From positions 186,001 to 250,000 of the forward strand of contig SVTY01000001.1 in assembly GCA_015063535.1 (NCBI GenBank): a stretch of 64,000 bases of DNA, written 5' to 3'. The translations under genes were made by a program, and so were the position numbers. The notes beneath the pieces were generated by a model. That model was given only the letters and a program-made list of their open reading frames with translations. It did no database searches and was not told the origin of the DNA. Within the stretch, counting starts at the first letter, position 1. Every line of letters begins with the position of its first letter. Below, one piece after another: positions 26,461-35,634 of this stretch. The DNA comes from Oscillospiraceae bacterium. GTDB lineage: Bacteria; Bacillota; Clostridia; Oscillospirales; CAG-272.

Positions 26461-27363
26461 TTATGACATGCACTTTACCAACACAGCCTTTTGTGCGTGC
26501 AAGCGATTCTCTGCCTCGTCAAACAATTCATCGGCATGCGCCTCAAACACCTCGGCGGTGATCTCCTCCCCACGGTGAGCGGGCAAGCAGTGCTGTACCA
26601 TCGCATCGCTCTTGGCAACCGCCATGACCTCGGAATTGATCTGATAGCCTTGGAATATCTTCTTTCTTTCCTCGGCTTCTCCTTCCTGTCCCATGGATGC
26701 CCAAACATCGGTATACAGCACATCGGCGTCTTTTGCCGCTTCCAACACATTGTCAGTACAGGTAAAGCGACCTGTTGCCTCTGCCCATTTCATCAGCTCG
26801 GCATCCGGCTCATATCCCTTGGGACATGCCACCGAAACGGTCATGCCCATTTTGATACCGCCGACGATCAGAGAGTTGGTCATATTGTTTCCGTCTCCGA
26901 TATAGCAGAGCTTATTTCCCTTGATAACGCCCTTGTGCTCCCGAATCGTCATCAAATCCGCCAACACCTGACAGGGGTGACAGTAGTCGGTAAGTCCGTT
27001 AATGATCGGAATAGAACCGCATTCCGCAAGCTTCTCTACCTCTGCCTGCTCAAAGGTTCGGATCATGATACCATCCAAATACCGAGACAGTACCCGTGCC
27101 GTATCCTCCACAGGCTCGCCACGACCGATCTGAAGATCACGGGAGCTAAGAAACAGTGCCGTTCCTCCCAGATCATACATTCCCACCTCAAAGGAAACAC
27201 GGGTACGGGTCGAAGATTTTTCAAAGATCATTCCCAAGGTCTTTCCTTTTAAAATATGGTGCTCAATGCCATTTTTCTTTTCATATTTCAGCTGGTCTGC
27301 CAAATTCAGAATCTCCGTGATTTCCTTTTCGGACAGATCCATCAACTTCAAAAGATGCTTCAT
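26461..27363 (-). CDS. argF: ornithine carbamoyltransferase
   Basis: ArgF makes citrulline from ornithine and carbamoyl phosphate in the cytosol. The 300-residue protein has the carbamoyl-phosphate motif KSSTRTRVSFE (about 50-60), HPCQVLADLMT and the ornithine-binding HCLPAHRGEE near residue 270. The start at 27363 overlaps the argD stop (ATGA), with AGGAGG ten bases upstream. It is the last gene of the arginine operon and is followed by a terminator. Biosynthetic rather than arginine-deiminase use is inferred from the operon. Confidence 0.96.
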   Translation of the reverse strand: MKHLLKLMDLSEKEITEILNLADQLKYEKKNGIEHHILKGKTLGMIFEKSSTRTRVSFEVGMYDLGGTALFLSSRDLQIGRGEPVEDTARVLSRYLDGIMIRTFEQAEVEKLAECGSIPIINGLTDYCHPCQVLADLMTIREHKGVIKGNKLCYIGDGNNMTNSLIVGGIKMGMTVSVACPKGYEPDAELMKWAEATGRFTCTDNVLEAAKDADVLYTDVWASMGQEGEAEERKKIFQGYQINSEVMAVAKSDAMVQHCLPAHRGEEITAEVFEAHADELFDEAENRLHAQKAVLVKCMS

Positions 27364-28523
27364 ACAGCACATGCCTCCTTGATAATTTCAATTGCTTGTT
27401 TTAACTCTTCCATTTTGATATTCAACGCCGGCAAAAGTCTCACCTTGTGCTTGGCTTTAATCACCAACACGCCCCGCTCCCGACAAGCATCAATAACCTC
27501 AGCGGCAGGCTTTTCACATTCGATCCCAATCATCAAGCCAAGCCCCGTAACGCTTTTGATACCCGGCGCATTGGTCAATGTATCAAAGATGTAGTTGCTT
27601 CTCATTTGTACACCCGCCAAAAGTACCTCATCGATTCTGGAAAGAATGTTCAACGCACCCGCACAGCAAACGGGGTTTCCGCCAAAGGTAGAGCCGTGCA
27701 TTCCTGCGCCCAGTACCGTAGAAACTTTTTCGCCAAGCATGGTTGCGCCAATCGGAAGACCGCCGCCCAGCCCTTTGGCAGTAGTAACGATATCCGGCTG
27801 AATGCCGTAATTCATATATCCGTAGAGCTTGCCGGTTCGTCCATTCCCTGTCTGAACCTCATCGGCAATCAGCAACAGCTCTTTTTGGTGAGCCAATTTT
27901 TCCAAGCCCGACAGAAATTCTGCGCTCAACGGTCGAACACCGCCTTCTCCCTGCACGACCTCAAACATCACGGCACAACAAGGAAACTCCGATGCCAGAC
28001 GCTCCACATCCGCCAAATTGTTGGCTTCCGCATAGACAAAGCCATCGGTCAAAGGAAGGAAATCCTTGTGAAATACCTCTTGCCCTGTTGCCGCAAGGGT
28101 GGTGATCGTTCGACCGTGGAAGCCATCCTTCAGGGTTATGATCGTGGTATATTCAGCACCCTTGTGAAGCTCCCCATATTTTCTTGCCGTTTTGATAGCG
28201 CACTCATTCGCCTCTGCGCCGGAATTAGAAAAGAACACCTTTTTCATTCCCGTGCGCAGACAAAGCTGCTCGGCAAGCTTGGCACAAGGCTCATTGTAGT
28301 ATAGATTTGAGGTGTGCTGGATCTTGCCCAGTTGTTCTGTGACGGCAGCGATCCATTCCTCATCTGCCACGCCGAACCCGTTCACGGCGATTCCCGTTCC
28401 CAAATCGATATACGTTTTCCCCGTATCATCTGTCACACAGGAGCCTTTTCCCTCCTTCAAGCAAATAGGAAAGCGAGCATAGGTAGGTACAATATATTCT
28501 TGATCCAGTTGTTTAATGTCCAT
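27360..28523 (-). CDS. argD: acetylornithine aminotransferase
   Basis: ArgD is a class III PLP aminotransferase forming N-acetylornithine from the semialdehyde and glutamate. The 387-residue protein has SNSGAEANECAIKTARKY (about 98-115), LLIADEVQTGNGRTGK, and the PLP lysine in VTTAKGLGGGLPIGA. The ATG at 28523 overlaps the end of argB by 11 bases, implying coupled translation. Length is normal. The related succinyl-ornithine enzymes look similar, but the operon position supports ArgD. Confidence 0.95.
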   Translation of the reverse strand: MDIKQLDQEYIVPTYARFPICLKEGKGSCVTDDTGKTYIDLGTGIAVNGFGVADEEWIAAVTEQLGKIQHTSNLYYNEPCAKLAEQLCLRTGMKKVFFSNSGAEANECAIKTARKYGELHKGAEYTTIITLKDGFHGRTITTLAATGQEVFHKDFLPLTDGFVYAEANNLADVERLASEFPCCAVMFEVVQGEGGVRPLSAEFLSGLEKLAHQKELLLIADEVQTGNGRTGKLYGYMNYGIQPDIVTTAKGLGGGLPIGATMLGEKVSTVLGAGMHGSTFGGNPVCCAGALNILSRIDEVLLAGVQMRSNYIFDTLTNAPGIKSVTGLGLMIGIECEKPAAEVIDACRERGVLVIKAKHKVRLLPALNIKMEELKQAIEIIKEACAV

Positions 28524-29385
28524 AGTGATTCCCCGATACAAACATGGTTCCGATTCCTTCATCGGTCAAGGTTTCAATTAAAATAGCATGTGGAATACGA
28601 CCGTCGATGATAAACACCTTATGGACACCCTGACGGATCGCCTCGATACAGCAATTGACCTTCGGGATCATACCTCCGCTGATGACCCCCTCACGAACCA
28701 GCTGAGGCGCATCGCTTACATTGATCTTGGAGATCAAGGTAGAAGGATCATCCTTATCCCTCAAAATTCCGTCAATATCTGTCATAGAGATCAAGCTTTC
28801 ACATTTTAGAGCACCCGCAATCTTTGCCGCCGCAGTATCCGCATTGATGTTATAGGTATTTCCTTCCTTATCGTAACCAACGGTAGAAACAACGGGAATA
28901 TATCCTTTTTCCAATACATCCAAGATCGGCTCCACATTCACATCGGTGATCTCCCCGACAAAGCCAAGGCGTTCATCCATTTTCTCTGCCTTGATCATAT
29001 GACCGTCGATCCCGCAAAGGCCGATCGCCTTTCCACCCTTGTTCTGCAGAAGATTGACCAGATTTTTGTTGATCTTTCCGGCAAGAACCATTTGCACGAT
29101 ATCGACAGATTCCTTATCGGTTACACGCAAGCCGTTGACAAATTCACTTTTTTTGCCGACCTTTCCAAGCATTTCCGTTATCTCGGGACCGCCGCCATGT
29201 ACTAAAACGACCTTGATTCCGATCAAAGACAACAACACGATGTCGCCCATGACCGCCTCTTTCAGCTCTTCGTTTATCATAGCGTTTCCGCCGTATTTTA
29301 CGACGATGATTTTATTGTAATATTTTTTTATATAGGGCAGCGCTTCCACCAAAACCTGTGCGCGCTGTGCGTTATTGACGTCCAT
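28513..29385 (-). CDS. argB: acetylglutamate kinase
   Basis: ArgB phosphorylates N-acetylglutamate, usually the feedback-controlled step. The 290-residue protein has the phosphate-binding IIVKYGGNAM (about 28-37) and VLVHGGGPEITEML (about 63-76). The N-terminal helix DVNNAQRAQVLVEALPYI (residues 2-19) is typical of arginine-inhibited hexameric forms. The start at 29385 follows GGAGGAG; an earlier in-frame ATG has no such site. It lies between argJ and argD. Confidence 0.95.
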   Translation of the reverse strand: MDVNNAQRAQVLVEALPYIKKYYNKIIVVKYGGNAMINEELKEAVMGDIVLLSLIGIKVVLVHGGGPEITEMLGKVGKKSEFVNGLRVTDKESVDIVQMVLAGKINKNLVNLLQNKGGKAIGLCGIDGHMIKAEKMDERLGFVGEITDVNVEPILDVLEKGYIPVVSTVGYDKEGNTYNINADTAAAKIAGALKCESLISMTDIDGILRDKDDPSTLISKINVSDAPQLVREGVISGGMIPKVNCCIEAIRQGVHKVFIIDGRIPHAILIETLTDEGIGTMFVSGNHYGH

Positions 29386-29399
29386 AGCTCCTCCTGTTA

Positions 29400-30614
29400 T
29401 CATGTACGGTAATCTCCGTTGATCTTTACATACTCATACGTAAGGTCGCATCCCCATGCGGTGGCAGTTGCCGAACCGCTGTTCAGCTCGATCAGAATTT
29501 GGATCTCACCCTCCAAAAGGATATCCTTCGCCAATTCCTCGGAAAACGGAACACCTGCACCGTTTTTACAAACCGAGATTTCTCCTTTTGCGGAACGGAA
29601 CGCCACATCTACCGCATGAATATCCACATCGGCACCGCTATATCCAATAGCGCAAAGAACACGTCCCCAGTTGGCATCAGCTCCAAACATCGCCGCCTTG
29701 AGTAAGGAGGAACAAATAACAGATTTTGCCACGATCTTGGCAGCATCCTCTGTTTTTGCTCCCGTTACGACACATTCCAACAGCTTGGTAGCACCTTCTC
29801 CGTCTCCGGCGATCATCCGACACAAATAGGCAGTTACCGCATGAAGTGCCTCACAAAAGGCATCAAATGCCTTTCCTTCCGATGCAATGATGGGATTGTC
29901 GGCAAGTCCGTTTGCCATGATCGAAACCATATCATTGGTCGAGGTATCTCCATCCACACTAACCATATTGAAGGAAGTCTTTACATCCTCCTTCAGTGCT
30001 TTGTTCAACATCTCGGCAGTGATTGCGCAATCGGTCGTGATAAAAACCAGCATGGTTGCCATATTGGGATGGATCATACCGCTTCCCTTGGCAATTCCGC
30101 CAATCCGACAGGGCACGCCATCCACCTCAAATTCAAAAGAAATTTCCTTGGGCTTGGTATCTGTGGTCATAATGCCTTCGCAAGCATAGTGGCTATGGGC
30201 TCCCAGTCCGGCGACCAATGTGGGGATCCCTGCTTCAATGGGAGTAATATTCAAGGGTTGACCGATGACTCCCGTAGATGCTACGATCACATCCTTGGCA
30301 GACATATGCAGTTCTTTGGCGAGCAATTCGCTCATCTGTTCTGCGATCTCAATTCCGTTTGCGTTGCAGGTATTGGCATTTCCACTGTTGCAGATCATTG
30401 CCTGAGCACGTCCGTCCGAAATATGCTCCTTGGTAACGATCAACGGTGCTCCCTTAACGAGATTCTGCGTATATACCGCTGCGGCAGTAGCCGGAACAGC
30501 ACTGTAAATTAAAGCAATATCACGTTTGGTCTTATTTTTACGGATTCCGCAGTGAATGCCATTGGCAGTAAAGCCCTTTGCCGCACAAACGCCGCCTTCT
30601 ATTTGTTTCATCAT
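29400..30614 (-). CDS. argJ: bifunctional ornithine acetyltransferase / N-acetylglutamate synthase
   Basis: ArgJ recycles the acetyl group from N-acetylornithine to glutamate, and many forms can also use acetyl-CoA. The 404-residue precursor has the self-cleavage region KGSGMIHPNMATMLVFITTD, where cleavage before the Thr of ATML gives alpha and beta chains. Start 30614 is one of two adjacent ATGs after GGAAG. No argA or argE is in the operon, matching the recycling pathway. Confidence 0.95.
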   Translation of the reverse strand: MMKQIEGGVCAAKGFTANGIHCGIRKNKTKRDIALIYSAVPATAAAVYTQNLVKGAPLIVTKEHISDGRAQAMICNSGNANTCNANGIEIAEQMSELLAKELHMSAKDVIVASTGVIGQPLNITPIEAGIPTLVAGLGAHSHYACEGIMTTDTKPKEISFEFEVDGVPCRIGGIAKGSGMIHPNMATMLVFITTDCAITAEMLNKALKEDVKTSFNMVSVDGDTSTNDMVSIMANGLADNPIIASEGKAFDAFCEALHAVTAYLCRMIAGDGEGATKLLECVVTGAKTEDAAKIVAKSVICSSLLKAAMFGADANWGRVLCAIGYSGADVDIHAVDVAFRSAKGEISVCKNGAGVPFSEELAKDILLEGEIQILIELNSGSATATAWGCDLTYEYVKINGDYRT

Positions 30615-30655
30615 AGTACTTCCTTTCATTCTTCAATTCTGTCATCCATGGCATC

Positions 30656-31582
30656 TCACAGCTCAAGTCCCGTTTTCGGATCGGCACCCAAAACGATATT
30701 CATACATTCCACTGCCGCTCCGGATGCGCCCTTACCCAAATTATCATACAGGGCGATCAGCAGGATCCGTTCCTCATTTCCCGCCACCGTAAGCTTCATA
30801 GAATCCTTTCCGGCAAGACAATGCGCCGAAAGGAATCCGTTCTCATCCGCTGCTTCTGCAAAGAAAACGATCGGACCTGTATATTGATTGCGATACACGC
30901 TTTGGATATCCGCTACGGTTCCTTTTTTCAGATCCTTTGCAAAGAGCGGAACGGTCACCATCATTCCGCTGTAAAAATCAGATACAATGGGACAAAATAC
31001 AGGGGCATTTTCCAAACCGGCAATCTTTTTCATTTCTTTTAAGTGCTTATGCTGTTGGGTCAAGCCGTATTGTCTGGGAGCACCCAGCAAAAAATCCGGC
31101 TCTTCCTCGTACTCCGCAATCATCTTTTTTCCGCCGCCGCTATATCCGGTAACCGAATGACAGGTCAGAAGCTGATCGGCAGACAGGATTCCCGCTTCGA
31201 TCAGCGGATGCACCAAAGCGATAAATCCGCTGGCATGACACCCGGGAACCGCAATACGCTTGGAGGTCGGTAAAGCTTTGGCGAGTTTCTCCGACAGCTC
31301 GGGAAATCCGTAACACCAACCTTCATCGGTTCGGTGCGCCGTGGAGGCATCTATCACGACCACATCGGGATTTTCGATCATATTGACCGCTTCGATCGCC
31401 GCCGCATCGGGCAAGCACAAAAAAGCAATATCACAAGCATTCAATGCCTTTTTTCTTGCCATCGGATCTTTTCGCTCCGATTCTGGCAAAAGCATCAATT
31501 CCACATCGGGACGGTTGGCGATCCGCTCGTAAATTCGCAGCCCCGTCGTTCCCGCACTTCCGTCAATAAAGACCTTTTTCAT
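30656..31582 (-). CDS. argC: N-acetyl-gamma-glutamyl-phosphate reductase
   Basis: ArgC reduces acetylglutamyl phosphate to the semialdehyde with NADPH. The 308-residue protein starts KVFIDGSAGTTGLRIYERI (NADP fold) and has the catalytic Cys in AVPGCHASGFIALVHP near residue 114. It is the shorter (type 2, about 310 residues) form rather than the 340-residue type. It overlaps argH by four bases (ATGA). Confidence 0.95.
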   Translation of the reverse strand: MKKVFIDGSAGTTGLRIYERIANRPDVELMLLPESERKDPMARKKALNACDIAFLCLPDAAAIEAVNMIENPDVVVIDASTAHRTDEGWCYGFPELSEKLAKALPTSKRIAVPGCHASGFIALVHPLIEAGILSADQLLTCHSVTGYSGGGKKMIAEYEEEPDFLLGAPRQYGLTQQHKHLKEMKKIAGLENAPVFCPIVSDFYSGMMVTVPLFAKDLKKGTVADIQSVYRNQYTGPIVFFAEAADENGFLSAHCLAGKDSMKLTVAGNEERILLIALYDNLGKGASGAAVECMNIVLGADPKTGLEL

Positions 31583-32955
31583 GCTTCCAGCTCCTTTCTG
31601 ACATAGGCAATTTGCGCTTCCACGGAAGAAACGGAGGTTCCTCCCTCGGAAATTCGCTTGGCAACACAGGTTTCCAAGGAAATCTCGGAATACAGATCAT
31701 CGCCAAACAGTTCGGTATGCTTTCGATAAGCTTCCATCGGCAAGGTATCCAGCACACACTGCTTTTCGATACATTCGGCAACAATTTGCCCGACGATCTT
31801 ATAGGCACTTCGGAACGGCATTCCCTTTTTCGTTAAATAATCTGCCAGATCGGTCGCATTGATAAAGCCTTCCTGAGCGGCACGGTACATATTTTCTGTT
31901 TTGACCTTCATGGTTCGGATCATGGGGGCAAAGATATCCAAGCACATTTTGACCGTCTCGATCGAATCAAAAAGTGCCTCCTTATCCTCTTGCATGTCCT
32001 TGTTATAAGCCAAGGGCAACCCCTTCATCAGGGTCAACAGCGTCATCAGATCTCCATACACCCGTCCTGTCTTTCCCCGAACCAATTCTGCCATATCCGA
32101 GTTTTTCTTTTGAGGCATGATAGAGGAGCCCGTTGTGTAGGAGTCATCCAATTCTATATAGCGAAATTCCCAGCTGGACCAGAGAATGATCTCCTCGGAA
32201 AAACGGGACAGATGCATCATAATCAGAGCAAACGCACTCATGATCTCAATACAAAAATCACGGTCGGATACACCGTCAATGCTATTGCGTGTAATTCCGT
32301 CAAAATGCAGAGCGGCTGCTTCCATCCGCCGATCGGTGGGATAGGTCGTCCCCGCCAAGGCGCAAGAGCCGAGAGGCGATACATTCATACGCTTGACCGC
32401 ATCCTGCAAGCGTCCGATATCTCGAAGAAGCATCATCGCATACGCCATCAAGTGATGCCCAAACGTGATCGGCTGTGCTCGCTGTAAATGCGTATATCCC
32501 GGTACGATCACCGCTTTATTGCCTTCCGCTTGGTCGGTGATCGCCTCGATCAATTGCTTTAACAGGGTCAAAATCTCCGCCGTTTCATCACGAAGATACA
32601 ATCTGACATCCACCGCTACCTGATCGTTTCGGCTTCTGGCGGTATGCAAGCGTTTGCCGGCATCTCCGATCCGACGGGTCAACTCCGCTTCAACAAACAT
32701 ATGGATGTCCTCACAACTCATATCGAAGGGCAAATCACCGCTGTTCAGATCATCCAAAATATTACACAATCCGCCTACGATCGTATCGCAATCCTCTTGC
32801 GTGATAATTCCCTGCGCCGCTAACATCTGCGCATGCGCAATGGAGCCGGCAATATCCTGCTTATACATTTTGCAGTCAAAGCGAATTGAGGAATTGAAAT
32901 CATCCGCTTTGGTATCCAATGCTTTGGCAAACCTTCCTGCCCACATTTTTTCCAT
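31579..32955 (-). CDS. argH: argininosuccinate lyase
   Basis: ArgH splits argininosuccinate into arginine and fumarate. The 458-residue protein has the fumarase-superfamily signature GSSIMPQKKNSDMAELVRGK near residue 275. It also has the N-terminal WAGRFAKALD and the helix HTARSRNDQVAVDVRLY. Length is normal. The ATG lacks a clear Shine-Dalgarno sequence; the upstream gap contains a 10-base hairpin with AAAAGGTG in its loop, so translation may depend on that structure or on reinitiation after argG. Confidence 0.95.
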   Translation of the reverse strand: MEKMWAGRFAKALDTKADDFNSSIRFDCKMYKQDIAGSIAHAQMLAAQGIITQEDCDTIVGGLCNILDDLNSGDLPFDMSCEDIHMFVEAELTRRIGDAGKRLHTARSRNDQVAVDVRLYLRDETAEILTLLKQLIEAITDQAEGNKAVIVPGYTHLQRAQPITFGHHLMAYAMMLLRDIGRLQDAVKRMNVSPLGSCALAGTTYPTDRRMEAAALHFDGITRNSIDGVSDRDFCIEIMSAFALIMMHLSRFSEEIILWSSWEFRYIELDDSYTTGSSIMPQKKNSDMAELVRGKTGRVYGDLMTLLTLMKGLPLAYNKDMQEDKEALFDSIETVKMCLDIFAPMIRTMKVKTENMYRAAQEGFINATDLADYLTKKGMPFRSAYKIVGQIVAECIEKQCVLDTLPMEAYRKHTELFGDDLYSEISLETCVAKRISEGGTSVSSVEAQIAYVRKELEA

Positions 32956-32969
32956 GGTTATTTTAGCAC

Positions 32970-33004
32970 GTTTTGCCTGTCACCTTTTCGGCGGCAGGCA
33001 AAAC
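32970..33004 (-). repeat. intercistronic hairpin argG-argH
   Basis: A 10-base inverted repeat gttttgcctg encloses a 15-base loop containing AAAAGGTG on the minus strand. No T-run follows. It lies in the 62-base gap between argG and argH. Confidence 0.5.
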
Positions 33005-33017
33005 ACTCCTTATGTCG

Positions 33018-34247
33018 TTAATTCTTTTTGTTTTTTGCGTTGACCTGTGCCTGAACCTTAATCGGCAGACCGAACAGATTGATAAATCCGGCAGAGTCAG
33101 CCTGATTATACACATGATCCTCGCCAAAGGTTGCGATCTCCTCGGAGTACAACGAATAATCGCTCCATGCACCGGCTTTGATAATATTTCCCTTGTACAG
33201 CTTCAGCTTGACCGTACCCGTCACGTTCTCCTGAGTCTTTTCCACAAAGGCGGAAAGAGCCTCACGCAAGGGAGTGAACCATTGTCCGTTGTAAACCAGA
33301 TCCGCAAAGGTCACCGACAGCTCTGCCTTTTTATGCATTACATATTTGTCCAAACAAAGAGTTTCCAAATAGTTGTGTGCGGCATACAGGATCTCTCCGC
33401 CGGGAGTCTCATAGACACCGCGGCACTTCATACCGACCAAACGGTTTTCCACAATATCCAGCAATCCGATACCGTTTTCTCCGCCCACTTTATTCAAATT
33501 CAGAATAATGTCCTTGGCACTCATCTTTTCACCGTTGAAGGCAACAGGACGTCCCTGCTCGAAATCCAAGGTGATGTAGGTAGGTACATCGGGCGCATCA
33601 ATGGGAGAAACACCCATTTCCAAGAAGCCGGGCTTCTCGTACTGCGGTTCATTGCCCGCATCCTCCAGATCCAAGCCCTCATGGCTCAGATGCCACAGAT
33701 TTTTATCCTTGGAATAGTTGGTCTCACGGTTGATCTTCAGAGGAACATTGTGTGCCTCCGCATATTCGATCTCCTCCTCACGGGACTTGATGCTCCATTC
33801 ACGCCAAGGAGCGATAATGGGCATATCGGGAGCAAATGCCTTGATCGTCAACTCAAAACGAACCTGGTCATTTCCCTTTCCTGTACAGCCGTGGCAAATC
33901 GCATCGGCTCCCTCAGCCTTTGCAATCTCCACAATACGCTTCGCAATGACAGGACGGGCAAAGGATGTTCCCAGCAAATATTCCTCATATTTGGCACCTG
34001 CCATCATCGTGGGGATCACATACTCATCCACAAATTCCTCGGTCAGATCCTCAATATAGATCTTGGAGGCACCGGTCTTAATTGCTTTTTCCTCTAAGCC
34101 CTCCAGCTCGTCGCTCTGTCCGACGTTTCCGCTGACCGCAATAACCTCGCAATTATTATAATTTTCCTTCAGCCACGGAATAATGATAGAGGTATCCAAG
34201 CCTCCGGAATATGCAAGCACAACTTTTTTAATATTTTTCTTATCCAT
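33018..34247 (-). CDS. argG: argininosuccinate synthase
   Basis: ArgG joins citrulline and aspartate with ATP. The 409-residue protein begins with the PP-loop motif [17 protein letters not shown] (residues 10-26) and contains [13 protein letters not shown]. Length is normal. It is the first gene of the argGHCJBDF operon, under a strong promoter with ARG-box-like palindromes. An order starting with argGH followed by CJBDF brings the complete route from glutamate to arginine under one control region; only carbamoyl phosphate synthase is missing. Confidence 0.96.
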   Translation of the reverse strand: MDKKNIKKVVLAYSGGLDTSIIIPWLKENYNNCEVIAVSGNVGQSDELEGLEEKAIKTGASKIYIEDLTEEFVDEYVIPTMMAGAKYEEYLLGTSFARPVIAKRIVEIAKAEGADAICHGCTGKGNDQVRFELTIKAFAPDMPIIAPWREWSIKSREEEIEYAEAHNVPLKINRETNYSKDKNLWHLSHEGLDLEDAGNEPQYEKPGFLEMGVSPIDAPDVPTYITLDFEQGRPVAFNGEKMSAKDIILNLNKVGGENGIGLLDIVENRLVGMKCRGVYETPGGEILYAAHNYLETLCLDKYVMHKKAELSVTFADLVYNGQWFTPLREALSAFVEKTQENVTGTVKLKLYKGNIIKAGAWSDYSLYSEEIATFGEDHVYNQADSAGFINLFGLPIKVQAQVNAKNKKN

Positions 34248-34303
34248 CTTTTTCCTCCCGCTCCCAAGCTTTTTGTTTTGTTTCCTTCAAAAATTTGCTC
34301 GGT

Positions 34304-34316
34304 TGCATATTATTCA
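34304..34316 (-). promoter_or_regulatory. ARG-box-like operator 1
   Basis: TGAATAATATGCA on the minus strand has two ArgR-type half sites (TGMAT and ATKCA) with three central bases, and lies just downstream of the predicted argG transcription start. The E. coli consensus has four central bases. Confidence 0.55.
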
Positions 34317-34329
34317 TTGATTTGTGTAT

Positions 34330-34358
34330 ATTATACACCCAAAAGAAAATTTTGTCAA
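34330..34358 (-). promoter_or_regulatory. argG operon promoter
   Basis: Perfect TTGACA and TATAAT with a 17-base spacer, about 83 bases before argG. Confidence 0.9.
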
Positions 34359-34420
34359 TATGTTTGTCCGACAATATTTGCTCTTTTTTCGCTTAAAATA
34401 ATGAGCATCCTGTACAATTA

Positions 34421-34433
34421 TGAATATTATGCA
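34421..34433 (-). promoter_or_regulatory. ARG-box-like operator 2
   Basis: The plus strand reads TGAATATTATGCA, the same half-site and spacing pattern as operator 1, about 65 bases upstream of the -35. Confidence 0.5.
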
Positions 34434-34455
34434 CTTTTTTTGCATACTTCTTTAA

Positions 34456-34468
34456 TGAATAATATTCA
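34456..34468 (-). promoter_or_regulatory. ARG-box-like operator 3
   Basis: TGAATAATATTCA is a perfect odd-length palindrome with the same spacing, starting 35 bases from operator 2. A pair of upstream sites plus one at the start site would fit looping by hexameric ArgR. Confidence 0.55.
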
Positions 34469-34506
34469 TTTTTCTTGTATATATTCAAAAAACCATCAAT
34501 CGCACA

Positions 34507-34539
34507 AAGCGGTCGCAGATAAAAAGTTATCTGCGACCG
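34507..34539 (-). terminator. terminator after ilvE
   Basis: A perfect 13-base stem (cggtcgcagataa and complement) has a four-base loop and is followed by only three T residues on the minus strand. It ends the long ilv-leu operon before the arginine control region. Confidence 0.75.
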
Positions 34540-34544
34540 TTATT

Positions 34545-35618
34545 TCATTCCTGAACCTGAACCGTCCATCCGAAGGTATCAGGGAGCCTTCCCCACTGGA
34601 TTCCGGTCAATGTATCATATAGCTTTTGTGCGACCTCGCCGATCTCTCCGCGATTGATCGGCATCTTGAGATCCTCGGTATCCAGAGCACCCATCGGAGA
34701 TACAACCGCTGCAGTTCCCGTTCCAAAAGCTTCGTTCAAGGTTCCTGCCCGATAGGCTTCCACGACCTCGGACAAAGCAAGCTTTCGTTCTTCCACCGTA
34801 TATCCCATGGATTTCAAAAGCTCTATGCAGGAAGCACGGGTCACACCGGGTAAAATATTCCCCTCCTCCAAGGCAGGGGTAATGACCTTGCCGTCTATGA
34901 CAAAAAATACGTTCATGGCGCCGACTTCATCAATGTATTTATGCTCGATACCGTCCAGCCACAAGACCTGAGAATATCCAAGCTCCTCTGCCTTCTGCTG
35001 ACCGATCAACGAGCAAGCATAGTTTCCGCCCACCTTAGCATAGCCCGTACCGCCCTTTACGGCACGAACATATTCTCGCTCCACAAAGATCTTGACCGGC
35101 TTGATCCCTTCCGGATAATACGACCCGACAGGGCTGAGAATAATCATAAACTTATAGCTCTTGGAGGGATGCACGCCAAGCTGCACATCAGTTGCGATAA
35201 TAAACGGACGAATGTACAAGGAGGTTCCTTCCTTTACAGGGACCCAGTCCTTTTCCACAGCCACCAACGCCTTGAGGGCATCCAAAACATCATTGGGATC
35301 CAAATGAGGAATACACAGTCTGGTGTTGGTATTGTTCATTCTCTCAATATTCTTATCGGGTCTGAACAATTGGATCGAGCCGTTCGGCGTACGATATGCC
35401 TTCAAGCCCTCAAACATCTCCTGCGCATAGTGAAATACCATACAAGCGGGATCCAAAGAAAGGTTCTGATACGGAACGATCCTTGCATCATGCCAGCCCT
35501 GTCCTTCATGATAATCCATAATAAACATATGGTCGGTAAAATATTTACCAAAACCAAGATGATCCCAATCCGGCTTCTCTTTTCTTTCCTTTACAAGCTC
35601 ATATTTGATCTGAAGCAT
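34545..35618 (-). CDS. ilvE: branched-chain amino acid aminotransferase
   Basis: IlvE is a class IV PLP aminotransferase making Leu, Ile and Val from their keto acids. The 357-residue protein has the family pattern EMFEGLKAYR near 65-74, GGNYACSLIGQQKAEELGYSQ-type lysine region, and NEAFGTGTAAVVSPMG near 310. It is the long bacterial/eukaryote type. Start 35618 follows AAGGAAGG. It is the last gene of the branched-chain operon, the shared final step, directly before a terminator. Confidence 0.95.
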   Translation of the reverse strand: MLQIKYELVKERKEKPDWDHLGFGKYFTDHMFIMDYHEGQGWHDARIVPYQNLSLDPACMVFHYAQEMFEGLKAYRTPNGSIQLFRPDKNIERMNNTNTRLCIPHLDPNDVLDALKALVAVEKDWVPVKEGTSLYIRPFIIATDVQLGVHPSKSYKFMIILSPVGSYYPEGIKPVKIFVEREYVRAVKGGTGYAKVGGNYACSLIGQQKAEELGYSQVLWLDGIEHKYIDEVGAMNVFFVIDGKVITPALEEGNILPGVTRASCIELLKSMGYTVEERKLALSEVVEAYRAGTLNEAFGTGTAAVVSPMGALDTEDLKMPINRGEIGEVAQKLYDTLTGIQWGRLPDTFGWTVQVQE

Positions 35619-35634
35619 AGTTTTCCTTCCTTTC

